14,475 nt of DNA. Source: SG8-41 sp035574195 (GTDB lineage Bacteria > Pseudomonadota > Gammaproteobacteria > Burkholderiales > SG8-41). Below the pieces are notes generated by a model. The model had not been told where the DNA came from. It was given only the letters and a program-made list of their open reading frames with translations, and ran no database searches. Of the stretch, positions 6,929 to 13,788 are shown piece after piece (within the stretch, counting starts at the first letter, position 1; every line of letters starts with the position of its first letter). Where the stretch lies: contig DATLZE010000181.1 of NCBI GenBank assembly GCA_035574195.1, positions 1 to 14,475 of the forward strand. The letters are read 5' to 3'. The translations under genes were made by a program, and so were the position numbers.

Positions 6929-8421
6929 GAGTCTCGCGGGCGATGGAGCCGATCGCAGAGGCGAGCGCCGCCCGCGACAGGCCGCGCGATGCGCGAGAGG
7001 AGGCGAGCGCGGCCGCGCGCGGTACCCGCTTCACGCTCGAGCGCCGGCTCGCCGTCGCTTTCGCCGGTGCGGTGATCGCGGTGACGGTGATGGCGCTCGC
7101 GGTCTTCGACACCGCGCGCCGGGCACTGGAGGCGAGCCGCTGGGTGGCGCATACCCAGCAGGTGCTGGAGGGGCTCGACGGAATGCTGGGCGGGCTCGCG
7201 CAGGTGGAGGCGGCGGTTTACGCCTACGCGCTCACCGATGAAGGCGCCTACCTCGCCCGCCGCGACCGCGCGCTCTCCCTGTTCGAGTCGCGCAGCCAGA
7301 AGCTGGGCGGGCTGCTCGCGGACAACCCGCTCCAGCAGCGGCGCTGGAGGGTGCTGCGCCACATCGCCGACGAGCAGATCGCCCTGCTCGACCGTGTGGT
7401 CGTGGTGCGCCAGACGGAAGGTGCGGCGGCGGCGCGCGAGCTGCTGATGCTGTCGCTCCCGCACCAGAGTGCCGAGAGCATGCGGTCGGTATTCCAGGAG
7501 ATGCAGCAGGAGGAATACCGCCTGATGAAGGAGCGGGTGCAGGCCGAGGAGCGCCAGCGCACGATCGCGGTGGCCGCAGGGCTGCTGCTCGCGGCAACGT
7601 TCGTGGTGCTGTTCGCGGCCGCCTACCGCGCGATCCGCCGCCAGCTCGCGGAGCGCAAGGCGGCCGAGGCCCGGGTCGTGGTGCTCAACCGCAGGCTCGA
7701 GGAGCGCGCGCGCGAGCTGGAGAGCGCGAACCGGGATCTCGAGTCCTTCTCCTACTCGGTCTCGCACGATCTGCGCGCGCCGCTGCGCGCCATTGACGGG
7801 TTCTCGCGCATCCTCGAGGAGGAGTACGGCGAGCGGCTCGACGGGGAGGGCAGGAGGCTGCTCGCGGTGGTGCGCGACAACAGCCGCCGGATGAGCGGGC
7901 TGATCGACGACCTGCTCGAATTCTCGCGCCTCGGGCGCAAGCCCCTGGCGACGGCGGACGTGGACATGACGCAGCTCGCCCGGGAGACCTTCGGGCAGCT
8001 CGTGCTCGCGGCGGAGCGGGCTCCGGGATTCACGCTCGCGCCGCTGCCCCCCGCGCGCGGCGACCCCGCGCTCCTGCGGCAGGTGTGGGCGAACCTGCTC
8101 GCGAACGCGATCAAGTTCAGCGCCGGGCGCGAGGCGCCGCTCGTCGAGGTGAGCGGCGGCGAGAGCGGCCCGGAGAACGTCTACTGCGTGAAGGACAACG
8201 GCGCCGGCTTCGACATGCGCTACTACGACAAGCTCTTCGGCGTGTTCCAGCGCCTGCACGGGGAGGAGTTCGAAGGCACCGGAGTCGGGCTCGCCATCGT
8301 GCAGCGCGTCATCGCGCGCCACGGCGGGCGCGTGTGGGCCGAGGGCAGGCCGGGCGAGGGCGCGGCGTTCTATTTTTCATTGCCGAGGGAAGCGCGCGAT
8401 GGAGAAGTTCGAGAAGGTTGA
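6925..8421 (+). CDS. Membrane sensor histidine kinase with CHASE3-like periplasmic domain
   Basis: Kinase of 498 residues. Order: basic cytoplasmic N-terminus (1-40); TM1 (about 42-61); helical periplasmic domain (about 65-205) whose pattern (EAAVYAYALTDEGAYL, 95-110) fits CHASE3; TM2 (about 213-234); coiled linker with RELESANRDLESFSYSVS; HisKA with phospho-acceptor H281 in SHDLRAPLRAIDGFS; ATPase with N-box (N390, N394), G1 DNGAGF (424-429), F-box YDKLFGVFQRLH (434-445) and G2 GTGVGLAI (451-458). The catalytic half resembles the Cph1/phytochrome-type family and appears intact. The start overlaps the stop of the binding-protein gene (ATGA), and its 3' end overlaps the receiver gene by 23 nt, so all three are translated together. 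The periplasmic domain could contact the binding protein directly; this is inferred from gene order. Confidence 0.92.
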   Translation: MRVSRAMEPIAEASAARDRPRDAREEASAAARGTRFTLERRLAVAFAGAVIAVTVMALAVFDTARRALEASRWVAHTQQVLEGLDGMLGGLAQVEAAVYAYALTDEGAYLARRDRALSLFESRSQKLGGLLADNPLQQRRWRVLRHIADEQIALLDRVVVVRQTEGAAAARELLMLSLPHQSAESMRSVFQEMQQEEYRLMKERVQAEERQRTIAVAAGLLLAATFVVLFAAAYRAIRRQLAERKAAEARVVVLNRRLEERARELESANRDLESFSYSVSHDLRAPLRAIDGFSRILEEEYGERLDGEGRRLLAVVRDNSRRMSGLIDDLLEFSRLGRKPLATADVDMTQLARETFGQLVLAAERAPGFTLAPLPPARGDPALLRQVWANLLANAIKFSAGREAPLVEVSGGESGPENVYCVKDNGAGFDMRYYDKLFGVFQRLHGEEFEGTGVGLAIVQRVIARHGGRVWAEGRPGEGAAFYFSLPREARDGEVREG

Positions 8422-8842
8422 CATCCTGCTCGTGGAGGACAATCCGGCGGACGCCGAGCTCGCGCTGCGCTCGCTGCGCCGCGGCGGGCTCGCGAACCAG
8501 ATCATCTGGCTCAAGGACGGCGAGCAGGCGCTGGAGTTCATTTTCGGCAGGGGCGAATACGCCGCGCGCCCCGCGGGCGCCCCCCACCTGATCCTGCTCG
8601 ATCTCAAGCTCCCCAAGGTGGACGGAATCGAGGTTCTGCGGCGGATCAAGCAGGACGCACGCACGAAGGTGATCCCGGTGGTGATGGTGAGCTCCTCGCG
8701 CGAGTGGCGCGACATCGCCGAGAGCTACCAGCTCGGCGTCAACAGCTACGTGGTGAAGCCGGTTGACTTCGGCGAGTTCAGCGAAACCATGACCAAGGTG
8801 GGCCTGTACTGGATGCTGGTGAACCAGAGGCCGGGGGACTGA
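8399..8842 (+). CDS. Stand-alone receiver protein, Rcp1-type response regulator
   Basis: Single receiver domain of 147 residues with no output domain. Acidic E13-D14, phospho-acceptor D68 in HLILLDLKLPKVDG, S98-S99 and K120 in SYVVKPVDF are all present. The features AESYQLGVNSYVVKPVDF and the longer loop after EFIFGRGEY are typical of the Rcp1-like family that accepts phosphate from phytochrome-type kinases, which fits the kinase just upstream. GAGG lies about 10 nt before the ATG, inside the kinase reading frame; the two genes overlap by 23 nt. With no DNA-binding domain it probably acts by protein contact or passes phosphate on. The next gene, a receiver-containing c-di-GMP enzyme, is a candidate partner. 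Confidence 0.93.
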   Translation: MEKFEKVDILLVEDNPADAELALRSLRRGGLANQIIWLKDGEQALEFIFGRGEYAARPAGAPHLILLDLKLPKVDGIEVLRRIKQDARTKVIPVVMVSSSREWRDIAESYQLGVNSYVVKPVDFGEFSETMTKVGLYWMLVNQRPGD

Positions 8843-8923
8843 CGTTGGGAAACGTCGGGTCGGGATCAGGCTGCTGGAGAGGTCCGGTTTTGAGCCTCTC
8901 GGCGCTCTCGGCCGCGGTGCGGC
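8841..8923 (+). promoter_or_regulatory. Three tandem hairpins in the spacer before the EAL-domain gene
   Basis: The 102-nt gap holds GACGTT/AACGTC (8841-8846, 8851-8856; GGGA loop, overlapping the receiver stop codon), GAGAGG/CCTCTC (8877-8882, 8895-8900; 12-nt loop) and GCCGC/GCGGC (8911-8915, 8919-8923). No T run follows any of them and no clear promoter is seen. They may slow or stabilise the transcript between the receiver and the large enzyme. Confidence 0.35.
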
Positions 8924-8944
8924 TCTGAGGCCAGGGGGCGGCCG

Positions 8945-11563
8945 ATGGAGGGCGGGCAGGTGAGGGAGCGGGAAATCCGCATACTGCTGCTCGAAGACAA
9001 CGCGACCGACGCGGAACTGGAGCTGCGGGAGCTCAGGCGGGCAGGGCTGCGCATTTCAGCCCGGGTCGTGCAAGACGAGGCGGCTTTTCGCCTGGAGTTG
9101 CGCGAATTCCGGCCTGACATCATCGTCTCGGACTTCTCCATGCCGGGTTTCGACGGCATGTTCGCGCTCGACATCGCGCGCGAGCTCGCGCCGGAGACGC
9201 CCTTCGTCTTCGTCTCGGGCACGATCGGCGAAGAGTATGCGATCCGCGCGATCAAGCGCGGCGCCACCGACTACGTGCTCAAGAACAACCTCGTGCGCCT
9301 GCCGGTCGCGGTCGAGCGCGCGATCGGGGAGGCGCGCGAACGCGCGGCGAGGCGCCGGGTGGAACGGGAACTCGAGGAAACGCGCAGCCGGCTGGAGAGC
9401 ATCGTTTCCGCGCTGCCCGACGTGGTGTGGTCGGTTGCGCCCGATCCGTGCCGCCTGCTCTATATCAGCCCCTCGTTCGCGAAACTGTGGGGGCCGCTGG
9501 AGGAGCGGATGCAGCGCGATCCGTGGGCGTGGCTCGACGTGGTCCATCCGGAGGACCGGCTGCAGGCGCAGAGCGCGTGGCACGGCGCGCTCGCCGGCGC
9601 CCCGCTCGATTCCGTCTACCGCGTGGTGCGCCCGGACGGGCAGACGCGCTGGATCCACAACCGTGGCCAGGCGGTGCGCGACGCCGCGGGGCGAATCGTG
9701 CGCGTGGACGGGGTGGCGCGCGACATCACGCTGCTCAAGCACCAGGAGGAGCGTATCGTCCGCCTGAACCGCGTGCTCTCGGTGCTGAGCGGCATCAACT
9801 CCACGATCGTGCGCATCCGCGATCGGCGCAGGCTCTTCGAGGAGGTCTGCCGCATCGTGGTCGAGGAAGGAAAGTTCGGGATGGTGTGGATCGGGCTGGT
9901 GGACGCGGAGCGCCAGAGGGTCGAGCCCGTCGCCTGGAGGGGTTTCTCGGAGGAGACGGCGCGCGCGGTAAACTGGGCGAGCGTGAGCGGCGCGCAGGGA
10001 ACGCTCGCCGAAGCGCTCCGGAGCCGGCGGCCCGCGGTGCGCAACGACATCGAGAAGGAGCTCGCGGTGGACGAGCTGCGCCGGGAGGCGCTGGAAAAAG
10101 GCTGTCGCTCCACCGTGTGCCTGCCCCTGGTGGCGGGCGGGCGGGTGGGTGCGCTCGTGGCGCTGTTCGCCGAGCGGCGCGGCTTCTTCGACCGGGAGGA
10201 GCTCGCGCTGTTCGAGGAGGTGGCCTCCGACCTCTCGTTCGCGCTCGACTACATCGCGAAGGAGGAGCAGCTCGACTATCTCGCGTATTACGACGCGCTC
10301 ACCGGGCTGCCCAACCGCCGGCTGTTTCACGACCGCCTCGGGCAGCGGATTGCCGCGGCGCGCGACGAGAAGCAGTCGTTTTCGGTGATGGTGCTCGACC
10401 TCGAGCGCTTCCGTCTGGTGAACGACACGCTCGGGCGGCAGGCGGGCGACGAGCTGCTGCGGGAGGTCGCGCGGCGGCTGAAAGAAGCGCTGCACGCGGC
10501 CGATCTCCTGGCGCACTTTGAAGGCGACTGCTTCGCGATCGCGACGCAGCGCAGCGGCGAGACGGAGGCGGTCGTGCACGCGCTCGAGCAGGTGCTCTCC
10601 GCCGTCTCGTGCGCGCCGTTCGGCACGCACGGCACGGAAGTGCGGCTCGCGGCCCGGGCGGGCGTGGCGGTCTATCCGGTGGACGGGGGCGAAGCGCAGG
10701 CCCTGGTGGAGCGCGCCGAGACCGCGCTCAACGACGCGCGCAAGGCCGGCCAGCGCTACGTGTTCTACGCGCCGCAGATGAACGCCCGCGTCGCCGGGCG
10801 CCTGAGGCTCGAGAACGAGCTGCGCCGCGCGGTCGAAGGGCAGCAGTTCATCCTGCATTACCAGCCGCGCTTCGACCTCTCATCGGGCCGCATCACCGGG
10901 CTCGAGGCGCTCATTCGGTGGCGGCACCCCGAGCGGGGACTGGTGCCGCCGGGCGAGTTCATCGCGGTGCTCGAGGACACGGGCCTCATCCTCGAGGCCG
11001 GGCGCTGGGCGATCGAGCGCGCGGCGCTCGATCACGCCGCGTGGAGCGCGGCGGGGCTCGCGCCCCCGCGCGTCGCGGTCAATGTCTCGCCGATCCAGCT
11101 GCGCCACCGCGATTTCATCGCCCAGGTGCGGGAAGCGCTCGCCGCGATGGCGGGCGCGGGCGAGCGGCTCGATCTCGAAATCACCGAGAGCATGCTGATG
11201 GAGGACATCGAGGGCGCCATCGCGAAGCTCGGGGAGCTGCGGGCGATGGGCCTGCAAATCGCGCTCGACGACTTCGGAACGGGCTACTCCTCGCTCTCCT
11301 ATCTCACGCGGCTTCCGCTCCACTCGCTCAAGGTGGACCGCTCGTTCGTCGCGCGCATGTCGAAAGGTCCGGAGGAAATGGCTGTCGTCTCCACAGTGAT
11401 CTCGCTCGCCCGCGCGCTCAACCTCAAGGTCGTGGCCGAGGGGGTGGAGACCGAGGAGCAAGCGAATCTGCTCAAGCTCCTGCGCTGCGACGAGGCACAG
11501 GGCTATTTCTTCGCGAAGCCGATGCCGGAGCAGGAGATCGCGCGGCTGCTGGCGCGCGCCTGA
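8945..11563 (+). CDS. Receiver-PAS-GAF-GGDEF-EAL protein; predicted c-di-GMP phosphodiesterase with degenerate GGDEF
   Basis: Cytoplasmic response regulator of 872 residues. Order: receiver (about 11-128; E17-D18, D63 in IVSDFSMPGFDG, K113); linker helix (129-150); PAS/PAC (about 148-270, ending VARDITLLK); GAF (about 290-440); GGDEF (about 442-610); EAL (about 618-872). The GGDEF signature reads EGDCF (526-530), the upstream metal site reads DLERF, and the inhibitory RxxD site reads HAAD (517-520), so cyclase activity and feedback binding are probably lost. The EAL half keeps EAL (654-656), NVSPIQLR (713-720), E746, DDFGTG (775-780), K796/D798, E832 in AEGVE and Q852, so phosphodiesterase activity is expected. 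Degenerate GGDEF domains in such fusions often act as GTP-sensing regulators of the EAL. The start is ATG at 8945 with AGGGGG upstream; GTG at 8960 is an alternative. It probably continues the binding-protein/kinase/receiver operon. Confidence 0.92.
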   Translation: MEGGQVREREIRILLLEDNATDAELELRELRRAGLRISARVVQDEAAFRLELREFRPDIIVSDFSMPGFDGMFALDIARELAPETPFVFVSGTIGEEYAIRAIKRGATDYVLKNNLVRLPVAVERAIGEARERAARRRVERELEETRSRLESIVSALPDVVWSVAPDPCRLLYISPSFAKLWGPLEERMQRDPWAWLDVVHPEDRLQAQSAWHGALAGAPLDSVYRVVRPDGQTRWIHNRGQAVRDAAGRIVRVDGVARDITLLKHQEERIVRLNRVLSVLSGINSTIVRIRDRRRLFEEVCRIVVEEGKFGMVWIGLVDAERQRVEPVAWRGFSEETARAVNWASVSGAQGTLAEALRSRRPAVRNDIEKELAVDELRREALEKGCRSTVCLPLVAGGRVGALVALFAERRGFFDREELALFEEVASDLSFALDYIAKEEQLDYLAYYDALTGLPNRRLFHDRLGQRIAAARDEKQSFSVMVLDLERFRLVNDTLGRQAGDELLREVARRLKEALHAADLLAHFEGDCFAIATQRSGETEAVVHALEQVLSAVSCAPFGTHGTEVRLAARAGVAVYPVDGGEAQALVERAETALNDARKAGQRYVFYAPQMNARVAGRLRLENELRRAVEGQQFILHYQPRFDLSSGRITGLEALIRWRHPERGLVPPGEFIAVLEDTGLILEAGRWAIERAALDHAAWSAAGLAPPRVAVNVSPIQLRHRDFIAQVREALAAMAGAGERLDLEITESMLMEDIEGAIAKLGELRAMGLQIALDDFGTGYSSLSYLTRLPLHSLKVDRSFVARMSKGPEEMAVVSTVISLARALNLKVVAEGVETEEQANLLKLLRCDEAQGYFFAKPMPEQEIARLLARA

Positions 11564-11564
11564 G

Positions 11565-11579
11565 CGCATCCGGGATGCG
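11565..11579 (+). terminator. Weak hairpin after the EAL-domain gene
   Basis: CGCATC (11565-11570) and GATGCG (11574-11579) pair around a 3-nt loop, starting 2 nt after the stop codon. There is no proper T run; GTTTC follows only about 15 nt later. It may mark the end of the operon, but termination could instead need Rho. Confidence 0.3.
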
Positions 11580-11600
11580 GGGCGCGCGCTCCGGGGTTTC

Positions 11601-11836
11601 TCAGTCGAGCGGATCGAGCAGCTTTTGCAGAATGCCCCGGTCGCGCTCGCCCGGTTCGAGCGGCGCGATCCCCGGGACCTCGAGCCGGGGGCGAGCGCTG
11701 CCGCGGCTTCCTCGATGCCGGGCGGATGCTCGAGCACCTTCGGATTCGCGGTGATGCGCAGGAAATCGGGTACGGTGCTCCACGGCAGCCGCAGCGGGTC
11801 GCCTCCCTCGAAAGCCTGTTCGACCGGTGATCCCTC
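11601..11836 (-). pseudogene. Remnant of a VapC-like PIN-domain toxin gene, frameshifted
   Basis: Two adjacent minus-strand frames give pieces of one protein family. Frame A (about 11836 to 11700) reads EQAFEGGDPLRLPWS, then TVPDFLRITANPKVLEHPPG and IEEA, matching the middle of PIN-domain toxins (typically PW..LL.FLRI.TNPRVF..PLS.EEA). Frame B (about 11687 to 11601) reads VPGIAPLEPGERDRG then ILQKLLDPLD and a stop, matching the following LEPG.RH..IL..LL segment. A frameshift, probably with a small deletion, lies near 11700. The N-terminal part with the first catalytic aspartate, and the C-terminal part (usually ...TDAHLAALA...), are missing. No antitoxin gene is visible beside it. The product would be inactive. 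The match is from memory of the family, not from a search. Confidence 0.55.
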
Positions 11837-11858
11837 CAACGCCTGATAAAGGGGCCAG

Positions 11859-11886
11859 CGAGCGCCGTGAAGCCTGACGGCGCTCG
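11859..11886. repeat. Perfect 10-bp inverted repeat (hairpin) beside the toxin remnant
   Basis: CGAGCGCCGT (11859-11868) and ACGGCGCTCG (11877-11886) pair fully around the 8-nt loop GAAGCCTG. No T run follows on either strand. It lies in the gene-free stretch 11837-12022, where I see no other open reading frame with protein character. It may be a Rho-independent-like end structure for convergent transcripts, a REP-type element, or a scar from the event that destroyed the toxin gene. Confidence 0.5.
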
Positions 11887-12022
11887 ACTCCTCGCTTTCC
11901 CCCGAGTGGAGAGGGCAAATGGTCGGCGGGAAATGGCGCCTCAGTAATTTGTCCGAGACTCGGTCGGGAGGATTTTCGAGGGGCGGGATACGGGATGCGC
12001 AACGGGCGGAGGCAGTGCGTGA

Positions 12023-12262
12023 TCAGGCGGCCTCGGCGCCGCACAACACGACCTCGAAGCGGTAGTCGCCGGAGATCTTGATCTTGCCGAGGTATTCGAG
12101 GGCCTGCTCGCGGGACTCGAAGCGCCGCGCGTGGCCGGAGGACAGGGCGCAGAGCCGGCCGTTTTCCCCGGCCGCGATGCCCTCGCGCGCGCCCGAGGCG
12201 AGCCCCTCGCGGGTGCCGGCGCTGCCGGCGACGCGCAGCTCGTACCATTGTCCCCTCGTCAT
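12023..12262 (-). CDS. Small protein of unknown function (79 aa)
   Basis: I do not recognise this protein. It starts MTRGQWYELRVAGS and ends YRFEVVLCGAEAA. It looks like a small alpha/beta domain: two amphipathic strands at the ends (QWYELRVAG, YRFEVVLCG), an internal strand (GRLCALSSGHARRF) and one helix (SREQALEYLGKIKI). There is no signal peptide or membrane segment, and two cysteines (38, 73). It lies 68 bp downstream of the methyltransferase on the same strand and may share its transcript. The Shine-Dalgarno is weak (AGAG, 3 nt before the ATG). An open frame extends upstream of this ATG into the methyltransferase gene but has no protein character there. Codon usage fits its neighbours. 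Confidence 0.6.
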   Translation of the reverse strand: MTRGQWYELRVAGSAGTREGLASGAREGIAAGENGRLCALSSGHARRFESREQALEYLGKIKISGDYRFEVVLCGAEAA

Positions 12263-12330
12263 GATCTCTGCCCCGGGCGCGATCGCGCTCGCATCGGACC
12301 GCCACTCTACCTCGCCCCGGCCCTCCCGTG

Positions 12331-13578
12331 TCAACGCTTCTCCAAGGCGGCGGCGAAGAAGCCGTCGGTGCCGTGCAGATGAGGGAAGAGCTTGAGAAAC
12401 TCGCCCGTGTCGATCCCGATACCCTGTTGCGCGAGCAGCTCGCCGCAATGCAGTTTCCGATAGTCTCCGCGTTCCGCCAGCAAGGCGCGGACGACATCCT
12501 CGTTTTCTTCGGCGAGCAGGCTGCAGGTGGCGTAGACCAGCCGCCCGCCCGGTTTGACCAGGGCGGCCGCCGCGCGCACGATCGCCGCCTGTTTGAGCGC
12601 GAGTTGCTGCACATCCCGCGGCGACATCCGCCACTTGAGGTCGGGATTGCGGCGCAGGGTGCCCAGCCCGCTGCACGGCGCGTCCACCAGCACCCGGTCA
12701 ATTTTGCCCGCGAGCCTTCTCACGCGCGCGTCGTTCTCGCTCGCGATCGGCTGCGGGAAGACGTTGGTGAGCCCCGAGCGCGCGAGTCGGGGCCCCAGCC
12801 GCGCGAGGCGCGCGGCCGAGGTGTCGAAGGCGTAGAGCCGGCCCTGCGAGCGCATGAGCGCGCCGAGCATCAAGCTCTTGCCCCCCGCCCCGGCGCAGAA
12901 ATCCACCGCCATTTCGCGGCGCTTCGGCGCCACGAGAAAACACACGAGCTGGCTCGCTTCGTCCTGGACCTCGATCGTGCCGTTTGCGAAAAGCGGGTGC
13001 CGGTTGATCGCGGGGTGCCCCTTCACCCGCACGCCGACCGGAGAATAGGGCGTCGGCGCCGCCTCGATGCCCTCGGCGCGGAGGGATCGGATCACCGCGT
13101 CGCGCTCCGCGCGCAGGGTGTTGACCCGCAGATCGAGGGGCGCAGGCTCGTTCAATCCCCGCGCGAGCGCGAGCAGCTCGGCTTCAGGGAGGGCGAGCCG
13201 CTCCACGACCCAATCTGGCAGTTCGGCGCGCTCCGCCGGCGTCAGGTCATCGAGCGGCCTCGCCTTCACCCGCGCGAGCCAGGCCTGCTCCTGCGGCGAG
13301 AGCGCGGCCGCGATCTCGCGCACGCTCACGCCGGCGCAGCGCGCGAGATAGGCGAGCAGCCTCCCCCGCGGCCCGGCACCGGGCGCGAGGCGGTCCACGG
13401 TGCGCTTGCGGCGCAACACCCCGTAGACGGATTCGGCGACGAAGGCGCGGTCGCGCGCCCCGAGCGCGCGGTGCTCGCGGAAGAAACCGCGGAGCACGGC
13501 GTCGGCGGGGCGCGCGAACTCGAGCACCAGGCGCAGCGCCTCGGTCGCCGCTTCGATCTGGGTGCGCGTGATCGCCAT
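12331..13578 (-). CDS. RsmB/NOP2-family RNA (cytosine-5) methyltransferase
   Basis: SAM-dependent m5C RNA methyltransferase of 415 residues. The N-terminal part (1-140) is helical and resembles the NusB-like/RsmB N-terminal region (ADAVLRGFFREHRALGARDR). The catalytic domain shows the SAM-binding motif VDFCAGAGGKSL (225-236), the VLVDAPCSGLGTLRRNPDLK stretch (296-315, C302 assists product release) and YATCSL (349-354) with the nucleophile C352. All catalytic residues are present. The PUA-like C-terminus of some family members is absent. This form, beside a DUF3108 gene, is probably a paralogue of the classical rsmB (sun) near fmt/def, so the rRNA position is uncertain and I give no symbol. 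The ATG at 13578 has no clear Shine-Dalgarno. It lies 208 bp downstream of the DUF3108 gene and may be cotranscribed with it. Confidence 0.9.
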   Translation of the reverse strand: MAITRTQIEAATEALRLVLEFARPADAVLRGFFREHRALGARDRAFVAESVYGVLRRKRTVDRLAPGAGPRGRLLAYLARCAGVSVREIAAALSPQEQAWLARVKARPLDDLTPAERAELPDWVVERLALPEAELLALARGLNEPAPLDLRVNTLRAERDAVIRSLRAEGIEAAPTPYSPVGVRVKGHPAINRHPLFANGTIEVQDEASQLVCFLVAPKRREMAVDFCAGAGGKSLMLGALMRSQGRLYAFDTSAARLARLGPRLARSGLTNVFPQPIASENDARVRRLAGKIDRVLVDAPCSGLGTLRRNPDLKWRMSPRDVQQLALKQAAIVRAAAALVKPGGRLVYATCSLLAEENEDVVRALLAERGDYRKLHCGELLAQQGIGIDTGEFLKLFPHLHGTDGFFAAALEKR

Positions 13579-13721
13579 TGTTCGAAAAAGTGACGAGGCG
13601 GTGGTGAAATGACGGGCGCTGCCGGCGCGCGGTTTCCCGAGCCCCTCTCAGAAATCAAGATGGGATACTGGCCGCAACGCTGATGGACGCGGATGAATTG
13701 CGCTGCTGACGGGGTTGTCGA

Positions 13722-13788
13722 AATAGCGGCGTCCCTCGCGGCGGCATCCGATTATTTCGGAACCTTTTCTCGCCATCGCGCCGCTATT
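13722..13788. repeat. Long inverted repeat between the DUF3108 and methyltransferase genes
   Basis: AATAGCGGCG (13722-13731) and CGCCGCTATT (13779-13788) are perfect 10-bp inverted complements with a 47-nt spacer. The right arm overlaps the TAA stop of the DUF3108 gene. The rest of the 208-bp spacer (13579-13786) shows no gene and no recognisable promoter. It could be a stem in the intercistronic mRNA, or the two ends of a small lost or mobile element. Confidence 0.45.

Noticed and set aside
9056..10858. Minus-strand open frame of 600 codons opposite the GGDEF-EAL gene
   Set aside because: It is a shadow of a gene with complete domain content and has no recognisable fold.
12263..12676. N-terminal extension of the 79-residue protein
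   Set aside because: It runs antisense-free but out of frame through the methyltransferase C-terminus, with no conserved character.
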